From Holothuria scabra (lineage: Eukaryota; Echinodermata; Holothuroidea; Aspidochirotida; Holothuriidae), in NCBI GenBank assembly GCA_037179385.1, contig CM074179.1, forward strand, positions 744,001 to 808,000: a DNA stretch of 64,000 bases. Direction: 5' to 3'. The translations under genes and the position numbers were made by a program. Positions 1-9,712 of this stretch are shown here, in pieces; within the stretch, counting starts at the first letter, position 1; every line of letters begins with the position of its first letter. The notes under the pieces are model-generated. The model was given only the letters and a program-made list of their open reading frames with translations, did not search any database and was not told the DNA's origin.

Positions 1-300
1 TGTCTGTGTAGTTTGATGCAAAGTCTAGAGCCTCGTTGAGGAGGTCGGTAGTAATTAAGGGGTAAAACTCACAAACGTCAAAAGCAATAAACGATTGTTG
101 GTGTTTGTCGTGTATATCACTAAACCAGTCTATGACTTCACTTGTGTTCTTCCATTGGTTGTAACCTGTAGATTGTTTGATTTCTGAATTTATCCGTTCT
201 AGTATTTGTTTGCTAATCTTCCCTAGTTCTGATTTTGATGGGTTGATTAGTCAGCATGTGAGTTTGTTGTTGAAGTTCGGTTTGTGTGAAGAAGTGGCTA
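1..300 (-). mobile_element. Penelope-like element, reverse transcriptase fragment
   Basis: Read on the minus strand from about 300 to 1, one frame gives a PLE reverse transcriptase N-terminal part. It contains KPNFNNKLTC, then LINPSKSELGKISKQIL, TGYNQWKNT..VIDWF and the catalytic motif A FIAFDVCEFYPL. A single in-frame TGA (plus-strand tca at 251-253) stands where an Arg before LINP is usual in the family. The fragment runs off the left edge of the window, so motifs B and C are not visible. It is oriented opposite to the PLE pieces that start at about 308, so this is either a second copy or an internally inverted one. RT of this family copies element RNA; here it is dead. Confidence 0.75.
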
Positions 301-307
301 TGGGTAC

Positions 308-639
308 AACCTAAAGTACGAGACCCAACCCCCTAGCACCAGTCATTCCAAGGGAGCCCCGAAACGAAGACGAAATAGGAACATAACCTGGTTCAACCCC
401 CCGTTTAGTGACAGTGTCACAACCAACATTGGCAACAAATTCTTTAACCTCTTGGACAGCTGCTTCCCACCTGGGCGCAAACTACATACTTTACTCAACA
501 GGAACACGGTGAAACTGAGTTACAGCTGCATGGCAAACATAGACCAAATTATATCAGCGCACAACAAATACATACTGGCGAAACAGGAAGTACAACCAGC
601 AACGCGAGCACCTGCAATTGCAGAAAGCAAAGTGAGTGC
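308..639 (+). mobile_element. Penelope-like element, RT-to-endonuclease linker
   Basis: Plus-strand reading gives RNRNITWFNPPFSDSV, then FFNLLDSCFPPGRKLH and NRNTVKLSYSCM, the highly characteristic linker between RT and the GIY-YIG endonuclease of PLEs. It is followed, after a one-base frame change near 600, by TCNCRKQSEC, the start of the Cys-rich motif. The reading is cut at 639 by LINE fragment A' and resumes at 1006. The last 12 bases (628-639) are the left copy of the A' target-site duplication. It is a broken remnant with no complete ORF. Confidence 0.8.
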
Positions 640-1005
640 GCGCTTTTTAAGTGCATTGAAACGGCACATACAAAACAAAAACAAAAACTGAAACCGGATC
701 GGGCAAAAACATAAACGCAAACTATTTACAGATTGCTAAATCAAACAGAAAATTGTGTTCATTACAGTAATAAGCTATATGTACAAATATTTACAAGACT
801 GTGTACAGAAAATTATGTTCATTACAGTAATAAAGCTATACAAACAGATATTTACAACTATTTACAAGCACCTTACAGACCCACCCTATTACAAGTTGAC
901 CACCACACGGTCCCCCCTCACCGAAACGATTGGACCCCATCGCCTACCCAACGCCGACCTTGGCAAACGAACAAAGTCGGACTCAACCCTCAGCCTCACC
1001 TCCGC
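640..1005 (-). mobile_element. Tx1-like LINE, 5'-truncated copy A'
   Basis: This 366-bp minus-strand insertion carries the last roughly 30 codons of ORF2 and the whole 3' UTR of the same family as copy A. Its 3' end is at the left (gcgctttttaag). It is flanked by a perfect 12-bp direct repeat, caaagtgagtgc, at 628-639 and 1006-1017, which is the target-site duplication expected from target-primed reverse transcription. Removing the insertion and one repeat rejoins the PLE reading QSEC to PLEGNCL. It is severely 5'-truncated, as usual for LINEs. Confidence 0.9.
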
Positions 1006-1052
1006 CAAAGTGAGTGCCCATTGGAAGGCAACTGCCTCACGAACAACATTGT
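1006..1052 (+). mobile_element. Penelope-like element, Cys-rich segment before GIY-YIG
   Basis: The reading QSECPLEGNCLTNNIV continues the PLE Cys motif begun at 608-639. In this family it lies just upstream of the first half of the GIY-YIG domain, where IVY replaces GIY. The segment is only 47 bp because copy A of the LINE interrupts it after NNIV. The PLE resumes only at 8958, and the few codons normally between NNIVY and TYIGL are missing, so some host sequence was lost at this insertion. Confidence 0.8.
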
Positions 1053-1302
1053 GTGCTTTTTAAGTGCATTGAAACGGCACATACAAAACAAAAACAAAAA
1101 CTGAAACCGGATCGGGCAAAAACATAAACGCAAACTATTTACAGATTGCTAAATCAAACAGAAAATTGTGTTCATTACAGTAATAAGCTATATGTACAAA
1201 TATTTACCAAACTATGTACAGAAAATTATGTTCATTACAGTAACAAAGCTATACACACAGCTATTTAATTACTATTTACAGGCACCTTACAGACCCACCC
1301 TA

Positions 1303-4300
1303 TTACAAATTGACCACCACACGATCCCCCCTCACCGAAACGAGTGGACCCCATCGCCTACCGAACGCCGACCTTGGCAAACGAACGAAGTCGGACTCAA
1401 CCCTCAGCCTCACCTCCGCCTTCACCGACGCCAGGACGACGTCCGCAGGCTTCCCCATCCCCTTAAAAACAACGTTACATCGGTCTCTCCATAAGGCCAG
1501 CTTTATGGAGGCCGAAACAAAGGTAAGTATACCCTGAATACTTGTATTGCATGGCGGGGGTGAAAGACCATACAAAGCATAGTCCTGGCCGACCGCCCAT
1601 GTGTTTCCCAACGTCAAGCGATCAGTCAGGACTTGGAACCATTCCCAGAAGAGGGCCACAAATTCACACTGCCAAAACACATGTGGCACACTCTCCCACT
1701 TTGTGCATCCAGTGCGTGGGCAAATGCCATCTCCAAGACGCCACCGTAAGCGCTTGAGATTAGTCACAATCGCATCATGTGCGATTCGCCACAACAGGTC
1801 TCGCCTGCGATAATCTAATGATCTGCTGTGGACCACACGCCACACTTCCGACCCTGAAGCATAGCGGTTGGATTGGACCTGGCCAACCAATTCTTCAAAA
1901 ACAGCCCGGTATAGGTCCCTTGCACTTAACTGTGAAACATCTCCAAGTGTGGACATAATTAAGGAGCGTTTCTCTCATTTGACTGTATGCTTCCGAGGGC
2001 CTCCAGCTGTGGGGTTTACTGTTACTAAACAGGGAGGAAAAGAACCGACGGAATGATAATCCCCCCCCCCCCCCAATAACGAACAAAATACGCAAAAGGC
2101 ATTCTGCTGTCTACAGCACTATAAACACACTTGGTCAAGAGAAAACGGAGTTTGGAAGGAAAATGCACAAGGCCCAACCCACCACGCCTAACATCTTGAT
2201 ATACCATCCCTCTTCTTACGAGCTCCGTCTTCCCTGACCATAAAAACCTAAACACAGCCCTCTCGAGACGCAACAGGACACCCTTTGGAGCAGCCAGAAC
2301 AGTGCCTGGATACCACAAAAGGGGATAAATAAAACGATTGATAACTATCACATTTCCGAACAGGCTAATGTGGAGCTCGACGAAGTCCTTCAACCTAGCT
2401 TCCACCAGGTCCACTTTCTCACCAAAGGTAAGCAACTCGGTTGGCCCATAACCAAACCATATGCCGTTGATCCTTAAGGCGTCATCTACCCATGATGCAG
2501 CAAAGGGCAGTCTTCTTGACCGCCACTTACCTAGGCGAAGTCCTTTGGTCTTATTGGGATTCAGTCTGGCACCTGTGGCTCTTTGAAACTTGGACAACGT
2601 GCCAGTAAGGGCCTTGAAGGAAGCTAGGTCGGAGACTACGCATGTGACGTCATCAGCATACTGAAGGCACTTAACTTCAACACCACCGGGAATGTGAAAT
2701 GGTTGAAACAAAGGCTCTACTTGAAAGGCCCTTGCTAGTGATTCACTAAGCAATACGTATAGTAATGGTGATAGGGGGCACCCCTGCCGTACGCCACGTT
2801 GGACACTGAAGGGGTCTGAAGGTAGGCCATTAACGATAACCCGACTGTTTACACTATTATACAATAAGGAGGTCCATTTAACAAAAACTGGATTCAAACA
2901 AAACTTCTTCAAAATTTTAAAGAGGAATCCATGATCAACCATGTCGAAGGCCTTCTCCTGATCGAGGGAGACAAGCGCACATGGAAGATCACGGTCCATC
3001 ACGTATTCAACTAAGTCCCGCACCACCCAGAGGTTCTGCTGAATACTGTGTCCCCGCACCGCACAAGTCTGAAAGGACCCTACAAGATCTGGCATAACTG
3101 TGCCTAGCCTGTTGCAAAGGGCTTTCGCCAGAATCTTGTAATCTACATTTAACAAGGTGATTGGCCGTTTGTTTTTCGGTTCGAGGGGTCTCCTGACTTA
3201 GGCAGCAGAGTTATTATGCCTGTGCGCTGCGAGTGGCTCAATGAGCCAGCGAGGAAGGCAGAGACGAACACATCACGGAGATCATGTGCTACGGTACCCC
3301 AGAAGCGTTTATAGAATTCTACTGGAATACCGTCGGACCCAGGTGCCTTTCCGCCTTTCATCTTCACCACTGCCTTCCAGAGCTCGTCAATAGTCAAAGG
3401 GGAGCCAAGTTCATCATTCTGATCTTTAGAGAGGGTCTTGTTAACATTATCTAAGAGGGACTTTTGAATGTCTTCATCGACATCTGCCTGGGTATACAGC
3501 TGCTCATAAAAGTTTTTATACTCTTCTACAATGTCGAGAGGGTCCTTATGTACCACACCGTGGGCGTCACGGACAGCTTTTATACTTCGATCGATGGCAT
3601 ACTTTGTGACGTCCCGGTAGAACTTAATGGTTGGTTTCTCCTCCGCCTCCACACAATGCACACGAGCACGAACGCGGGCTCCGTGTAGTTTTTCATCAAG
3701 ATACTGTTGGATTGCATGAAGTACGGAGGGGTCCCCGTTCCTCTCCCTAGAGCAAAGTGAAAGGAACTCCTCCCTTCTTCGACGAGCTGTTGCTACACAG
3801 TATTCCACTGCAAAACGTTTGATGCGGGTCTTTACATCATCCCACCACTCTAAACCTGTTGAAAAGGCCGGCCTCAAAGTTCGCCACCCTTCGTACCTGG
3901 CCTTAAAATCTTTGCTATATTCAGCCTCCGTTAGAATATCTGTGTTCATTTTCCAGAACCCCCTCCCTACTGGCCATGACTCTGGGGGTTGGAATGAGAC
4001 AGTAACTGCATCATGGTCCGAAATTGGACATGCCACAACTTCGCAATCACTTGGTGACAGAGCCGTTGGAGCGTACACCCGGTCCAACCTTGAGGCGTCC
4101 GTGCCATCAGGGCGGTGCCAAGTGAACACGGACAAGCCAGGATGCTGCACTCTCCAAACGTCAACCATATCGTGATTCTTTGTGAACATGTCCAACTCCA
4201 CCATACCGACACTACAGCTTGAAGACGTGAAGGTGGACATTCGATCAAACCGTGTGTCAGGGACACAGTTGAAGTCTCCAGATAGGATACAAGGGGCACA

Positions 4301-4703
4301 GCCAGGAACGAAGGATGGCAGGGTAGCAAAAAAAATTCCTTCTCTCTGTAGGTTGGTTAGGGGCATAAACGTTACATAAGAAGAAGGTCCCGCAAGGATG
4401 TTTGATGGTGATGCATACCAACCGGCCCTCATGATCATGATCAACCTTTCCGACCAGGGAAGTCCACCTTGGAGAAACTAAAATGACAGATCCACAGGAA
4501 GGTGCGGAACCAATGGAAGCGTGCAAACCCCCATCCCATTCGTAGGACCAGGTGTAGACATCGTCCTCGTTAACAATGTGAGTCTCTTGGAGGAAAACGA
4601 AGTCCACACCTAATGATTTACAAAATTGGAATATTCTGGACCGCTTCCGACTGTCCGTCATGCCGTTAACATTCAGGGTCATAAGGGACAGGGGACCATT
4701 CAT
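1303..4703 (-). pseudogene. LINE copy A ORF2: endonuclease and reverse transcriptase, frameshifted
   Basis: The ORF spans about 1,130 codons in four pieces. The endonuclease shows LMTLNVNGM, FLQETHIV, SGDFNCV and SDHDAV. The RT shows LVSLDQEKAFD (motif A), GVRQGCPLSPLLYVL (motif B) and CLQYADDVTC (motif C). The C-terminus has CPRTGC...HVFWQC, a CCHC motif. It is broken by a frame change in an A-run near 4330, a one-base loss near 3185 and the 14-bp C-run at 2061-2074. The start is the ATG at 4703, whose ATGA overlaps the ORF1 stop. The encoded enzyme would nick target DNA and prime cDNA synthesis; this copy cannot make it in one piece. Confidence 0.85.
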
Positions 4704-5865
4704 GAAATGTGGAGTGTGAAATTACAAAACGGTCTCTGACCCGGCCTTTTATTACATGGATCTGGTGCTGGTGGCACAGGACTAACTCCCCCTTCCCGGT
4801 CGGACACCTCCCCTGAGGCCGACCTTTTCAACTTGGGCTCAAGTTCAACGGCCTCACACAAATCAAACCAGCCCTCCCCAGATGGTGGGACCTTTGGTGG
4901 AGGCTCTGAGGCAGGTCCTCCCACATCTGACATGGCAGTGTCAGACTCCGAATCCGATGACAGTTGAAGGTCACTCTCCACTGTCAGTATTCCAGCCTCC
5001 CCAGGAGCTGGTGCGGATTGTGCCTCAGTTACTGATGTGGAGGGTTGGGAAGGGCTTACCTCAGGATTCCCACAGACCACCTCACATCCCTTAGAAGCTA
5101 GGAACTCTTGTTCCACCTGATGTGCCACCTCATCAGGCGTAGTTGACCTGGGTTCCTCCACCATTGGTTCAGGGTCTGAAGACGAGGGTTCACTTGCCGG
5201 CTCCACATCTGCACTTGCACGCGCAGAGTACGATGTTGGGCAGGTACCAGAGACATGTCCCTCCTCCCCACACAGGTTACACCGCACCTGATTGCCCTCT
5301 CATGCCCCAACTGCAGGCATCTGCCACAACGTTTGTTTGGGCATGACTTGGCCTCATGCCCCTCCTCCCTACACTGGAAACAGGTTCGGGGCTGCCCAAA
5401 ATACCTGATGTGGGCCTTAGAACCCCCTATGAACAGGACGGAGGGGATGTCTCGTTTTAGCTCCATACGAAACTGTCTCTTTCCGTTGAGAATACCGGCC
5501 AATTAACCTTCATTATACTTTACCCAACGCCAGTCAGAGACAGTTCCGTATTGTCCAAGAACCCTCGCCACCAGGCCCTGATCTACTTCAAAATTGAGGT
5601 ACAACACCGTCACCACCACAGAGCGATCATATGGGGTGACAGTGAGACCCTCCACACCCTTAAGGGAGGAAACCCCCTTTAATCGGGCAGCATCAGTCCG
5701 GAACTTCAAATCATACGTATTTCGGGATGCAAGGGCCTGCAGCATCTCTATATCCTTAACCTCTACCTTATTGTTCTTCAACACAGAAAAAACATGCTGG
5801 GGTGTAACATTCCCCCTCGACTCAAACTGTAACTTAACGATACTGCTATCCCGACCTCCCTGCAT
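4700..5865 (-). pseudogene. LINE copy A ORF1: nucleic-acid-binding protein with CCHC knuckles, broken
   Basis: The first ATG (5865) gives MQGGRDSSIVKLQF, followed by an RRM-like region to about residue 110. Then come CFQCREEGHEAKSC, the partly deleted CGRCLQLGHE motif, and CNLCGEEGHVSGTC, all of CX2CX4HX4C type. The C-terminal third is acidic and rich in Ser and Pro. The reading is broken by a TAA at 5500-5502 (copy C has GAA there) and by a loss of about 10 bases near 5300 that removes the last Cys of knuckle two. ORF1 proteins of this kind coat the element RNA. The stop TGA overlaps the ORF2 ATG. Confidence 0.8.
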
Positions 5866-6175
5866 AGCAGCAAAAGTTTGTGGCACAAGGCCACGCAGCA
5901 ACTAGAGAGAAAACTTCAGCACAGCACAGCAGTTCAAACCTAGGCAGGGAAAATAGAAAGGGAACCCAACACTAAACTATAGACGAGGCGTGCTTTAAAA
6001 CGAGCACGGCTAAACCACGTCCCCAAGCGAGAGACTACACCCAATATCCAACACTTCAGTAAAATGACAGTAGTAGTATATGTTAGTATAACAAGCAGCA
6101 TGTATGTGCCGTTTCAATGCACTTAAAAAGCACAAGCAGCATAGCACAGCACAATGCACAATGCCAAAATTCAGC
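5866..6175 (-). promoter_or_regulatory. 5' UTR of LINE copy A (probable internal promoter)
   Basis: Between the ORF1 ATG and the junction with B lies a segment shared with copy D (19265-19478). Shared pieces include atagaaagggaacccaac, the cgagcacg block, gtccccaagcgagag and caatgccaaaattcagc at the outer end. Because two independent copies end at the same ...aattcagc, I take this as the true 5' end. LINEs of this type normally carry an internal promoter in the 5' UTR, but none is recognisable by eye. A 30-bp insertion of the family's own 3' end lies inside it. Confidence 0.6.
6091..6142 (+). mobile_element. 30-bp minimal LINE insertion with 11-bp target duplication
   Basis: The sequence acaagcagcat occurs at 6091-6101 and 6132-6142. 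Between them, 6102-6131 is exactly the last 30 bases of the LINE family in plus orientation (gtatgtgccgtttcaatgca followed by cttaaaaagc), identical to the 3' end of copy B. Copy D lacks this insert at the equivalent place. It is best read as an extremely 5'-truncated insertion. Confidence 0.75.
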
Positions 6176-8697
6176 ATCAAACAGTTTACAGTGGAATACT
6201 GTGTAGCAAGAGCTCGTCGAAGAAGGGAGGAGTTCCTTTCACTTTGCTCTAGGGAGAGGAACAGGGACCCCTCCGCACTTCATGCAATCCAACAGTATCT
6301 TGATGGAAAACTACACGGGGCCCGGGTTCGTGCTCGTGTGCATTGTGTGGAGGCGGAGGAGAAACCAACCATTAAGTTCTACCGGGACGTCGCAAAGTAT
6401 GCCATCGATCGCAGTATAAAAGCTGTCCGTGACGCCCACGGTGTGGTACATAAGGACCCTCTCGACATTGTAGAAGAGTATAAAAACTTTTATGAGCAGC
6501 TGTATACCCAGGCAGATGTCGATGAAGACCTTCAAAAGTCCCTATTAGATAATACTGACAAGACTCCCTGTAAAGATCAGAATGATGAACTTGGCTCCCC
6601 TTTGACTATTGAAGAGCTCTGGAAGGCAGTGGCGAAGATGAAAGGTGGAAAGGCACCTGGGTCCGACGGTATTCCAGTAGAATTCTATAAACGCTTCTGG
6701 GGTACCGTAGCACATGATCTCCGTGATGTATTCGTCTCTGCCTTCCTTGCTGGCTCATTGAGCCACTCGCAGCGCACAGGCATAATAACTTTGCTCCCTA
6801 AGTCAGGAGGCCCCCTCGAACCGAAAAACAAACGGCCAATCACCTTGTTAAATGTAGATTACAAGATTCTGGCGAAAGCCCTTTGCAACAGGCTAGGCAC
6901 AGTTATGCCAGATCTTGTAGGGTCCTTTCAGACTTGTGCGGTGCGAGGACACAGTATTCAGCAGAACCTATGGGTGGTGCGGGACTTAGTTGAATACGCG
7001 ATGGACCGTGATCTTCCATGTGCGCTTGTCTCCCTCGATCAGGAGAAGGCCTTCGACATGGTTGATCATGGATTCCTCTTTAAAAATTTGAAGAAGTTTT
7101 GTTTGAATCCAGTTTTTGTTAAACGGACCTCCTTATTGTATAATAGTGTAAACAGTCGGGTTATCTTTAATGGCCTACCGTCAGACCCCTTTAGTGTCCA
7201 ACGTGGGGTACGGCAGGGGTGCCCCCTATCACCTCTACTCTACGTATTGTTTAGTGAATCACTAGCAAGAGCCTTTCAAGTAGAGCCTTTGTTTCAACCA
7301 TTTCACATTCCCGGTGGTGTTGAAGTTAAGTGCCTTCAGTATGCTGATGACGTAACATGCGTAGTCTCCGACCTAGCTTCCTTGAAGGCCCTTACTGGCA
7401 CGTTGTCTACGTTTCAAAGAGCCACAGGTGCCAAGCTAAATCCCAATAAAACCAAAGGACTTCGCCTAGGTAAGTGGCGGTCAAGAAGACTGCCCTTCGC
7501 TGCATCATGGGTAGATGACGCCATAAGGATCAACGGCATATGGTTTGGTTATGGGCAAACCGAGTTACTTACCTGGAATGAGAAGCGGACCTGGTGGAAG
7601 CTAGGTTGAAGGACTTCGGCGAGCGCCACATTAGCTTGTTCGGAAAGGTGACAGTTATCAATCGTTTTATTTATCCCCTTTTGTGGTATCCAGGCACTGT
7701 TCTGGCGGCTCCAAAGGGTGTCCTGTTGCGTCTCGAGAGGGCTGTGTTTAGGTTTTTATGGTCAGGGAAGACGGAACTCGTAAGAAGAGGGATGGTATAT
7801 CAGGATGTTAGGCGTGGTGGGTTGGGCCTTGTGCATTTTCCTTCCAAACTCCGTTTTCTCTTGACCAAGTGTGTTTATAGTGCTGTAGACAGCAAAATGC
7901 CTTTTGCCTATTTTGTTCGTTATTGGGGGGGGGGGGGGGGATTATCATTCCGTCGGTTCTTTCCCTCCCTGTTTAGTAACAGTGAGCCCCACAGTTGGAG
8001 GCCCTCGGAAGCATACAGTCAAATCAGAGAAACGCTCCTAATTATGTCTACAGTTGGGGACGTTTCGCAGTTAAGTGCAAGGGACCTATACCAGGCTGTT
8101 TTTGAGGAATTGGTTGGCCAGGTCCAATCCAACCACTATGCTTCAGGGTCGGAAGTGTGGCGTGTGGTCCACAGCAGATCATTAGATTACCGCGGGCGGG
8201 ACCTGTTGTGGCGAATCGCACATGATGCGATTGTAACTAATCTCAAGCGTCTTCGGTGGCGTCTTGGAGATGGAATTTGCCCACGCACTGGATGCACAAA
8301 GTGGGAGAGTGTGCCACATGTGTTTTGGCAGTGTGAATTTGTGGCCCTCTTCTGGGAATGGTTCCAAGTCCTGACTGATCGCTTGACGTTGGGAAACACG
8401 TGGGCAGTCGGCCAGGACTATGCTTTGTATGGTCTTTCACCTCCGCCATGCAATACAAGTATTCAGGGCATACTTACCTTTGTTTCGGCCTCCATAAAGC
8501 TGGCCTTATGGAGAGACCGATGTAACGTTGTTTTTAGGGGGATGGGGAAGTCTGCGGACGTCGTCCTGGCGTCGGTGAAGGCGGAGGTGAGGCTGAGGGT
8601 TGAGTCCGACTTCGTTCGTTTGCCAAGGTCGGCGTTCGGTAGGCGATGGGGTCCACTCGTTTCGGTGAGGGGGGACCGTGTGGTGGTCAATTTGTAA
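6174..8697 (+). pseudogene. LINE copy B ORF2 (RT to C-terminus), one frameshift
   Basis: Two overlapping readings (to 7609 and from 7594) together give the RT and C-terminal domain. They contain LVSLDQEKAFDMVDHGF, GVRQGCPLSPLLYVLF, CLQYADDVTC and CPRTGC...HVFWQC, ending VVVNL and TAA at 8697. A single one-base loss near 7582 (gagaagcgg where A has gagaaagtgg) separates them. Unlike A, C and D, this copy reads through the poly-G tract (7925-7940) in frame as YWGGGGGLSF. The endonuclease is absent through 5' truncation. Confidence 0.85.
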
Positions 8698-8957
8698 TAG
8701 GGTGGGTCTGTAAGGTGCTTGTAAATAGTTGTAAATAGTATGTAAATATCTGTGTGTATAGCTTTGTTACTGTAGTGGACATAACTTTCTGTACATAGTT
8801 TTGTAAATATCTGTATAGATAGCTTAGCCTATTACTGTAATGAACATAATTTTCTATTTGATTTAGCAATCTGTAAATAGTTTTGCGTTTTTTTTTTTGC
8901 CCGATCCGGTTTCAGTTTTTGTTTTGTATGTGCCGTTTCAATGCACTTAAAAAGCAC
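8698..8957 (+). other. 3' UTR and conserved 3' terminus of the LINE family
   Basis: After the ORF2 stop come three or four diverged copies of a unit reading GTAAATATCTGTRTATAGCTTTRTTACTGTAATG. Then follows GCCCGATCCGGTTTCAGTTTTTGTTTTGTATGTGCC and the end GTTTCAATGCACTTAAAAAGC. The same end is present in A', A, F, C, E and the 30-bp insert (diverged in D). There is no poly-A tail; a few AC-like bases follow instead. This terminus is the part the RT must recognise to start cDNA synthesis. Confidence 0.75.
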
Positions 8958-9478
8958 ACAACGAAGAAACATACATTGGTCTAACAGAGAACACATTCAA
9001 AACAAGATACACCGCCCACAAGTCTAGCTTTAAACACAAAGACAAAAGACACGCAACTGCACTCAGTGAATACATCTGGAAACTAAAGGATACAAATGTA
9101 GAACACTCCGTAAAATGGAAACTAATGAACAAAGCTCGAGCATACTCCACTTCATCTAAAACTTGTAATCTCTGTCTGGAAGAAAAGTTCTTCATTATAC
9201 TCAAACCTTCCTTAGCAACTCTAAATAAAAGAAACGAACTGGTAAGCTCTTGTAGACACAGGAACGAACATCTACTGTGTAACTATTCTAAAAAGGTAAT
9301 GTATCTTGGCTCGCTGTACACCGTTCGTGCCTGTTCACATCGAACGCGGAACGAACACGTGCTTAAAAACGGACACGTTCAAAAGCTACACTAAATAAAT
9401 ACTATCTAACGTTATTGACATCATTCTACTTCAGGCTTCTGAGGAGTGAGGACCTACATTATTGGCCCTTACGAAACA
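8958..9478 (+). pseudogene. Penelope-like element GIY-YIG endonuclease, second half
   Basis: An open plus-strand frame starts NEETYIGLTENTFKTRYTAH and continues SEYIWKLKD, VKWKLMNKARAY, KTCNLCLEEKFFII and ELVSSCRHRNEHLL. YIG, the conserved Arg in TRY and the CNLCLEEK block are the GIY-YIG hallmarks of PLEs. The GIY-equivalent half lies at 1006-1052, 7.9 kb away, because LINEs A and B are inserted between. The frame stays open to 9394. The sequence cttctgaggagtgagg...ggcccttacgaaaca downstream resembles the usual PLE 3' tail. In life the enzyme cuts target DNA for insertion. Confidence 0.85.
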
Positions 9479-9712
9479 TAGTTTTGTACATAGTTTTGTA
9501 AATATCTGTATATAGAGCTTTGTTATTGTAGTGAACGTAGTTTCTGTACATGGTTTTGTAAAAATCTGTATATATAGCTTTATTACTGTAATGAACATAA
9601 TTTTCTGTTTCATTTAGTAGTTTGTTAATGTTTTGCATTTGTGTTTCTGCCCGGTCCGGTTTGAGTTTTGTTTTTGTTTGTATGTGCCGTTTCAATGCAC
9701 TTAAAAGCACCA
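9479..9712 (+). mobile_element. Tx1-like LINE, 3' fragment copy F
   Basis: This 234-bp plus-strand insertion consists only of 3' UTR and ends ...AATGCACTTAAAAGC plus ACCA. It is flanked by a perfect 13-bp target duplication, cccttacgaaaca, at 9466-9478 and 9713-9725. The site lies in the 3' tail of the PLE, so this is a further hit on the same PLE. Confidence 0.9.

Larger units (their letters stand above)
1053..6175 (-). mobile_element. Tx1-like non-LTR retrotransposon copy A, near full length
   Basis: This is an almost complete two-ORF LINE on the minus strand: 5' UTR (about 5866-6175), ORF1 (5865-4700), ORF2 (4703-1303) and a 250-bp 3' UTR ending at about 1053. The 3' UTR repeats TTACTGTAATGAACATAA-like units and ends ...TTTCAATGCACTTAAAAAGC followed by ACACA. 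ORF1 has an RRM-like start and three CCHC knuckles. ORF2 has an APE endonuclease, an RT with YADD and a C-terminal CCHC. That layout fits the Tx1 branch of the L1 group, though the clade is inferred. It sits in a PLE, has no clear target-site duplication and abuts copy B head to head at 6174-6175. Confidence 0.85.
6174..8957 (+). mobile_element. Tx1-like LINE copy B, 5'-truncated, head to head with A
   Basis: Copy B begins inside ORF2, between endonuclease and RT, at gcatcaaacagttta. It runs to the full 3' end ...ATGCACTTAAAAAGC plus ACACA. It is a close relative of copy A with scattered differences, and it is the mirror image of roughly the left 2.8 kb of A. Its truncated 5' end touches A's full 5' end with only a gc/agc overlap. 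The right flank resumes the PLE at aacgaagaaacatac. No matching target duplication flanks the A-B pair. Confidence 0.85.

Noticed and set aside
733..1494. Plus-strand open frames of 102-123 codons at the left edge
   Set aside because: They are antisense shadows of the LINE 3' end and ORF2 C-terminus, apart from the short PLE segment QSECPLEGNCL.
1053..8957. A and B as one element with a twin-priming inversion
   Set aside because: B has its own complete 3' end and overlaps A in content, which twin priming of one RNA cannot produce.
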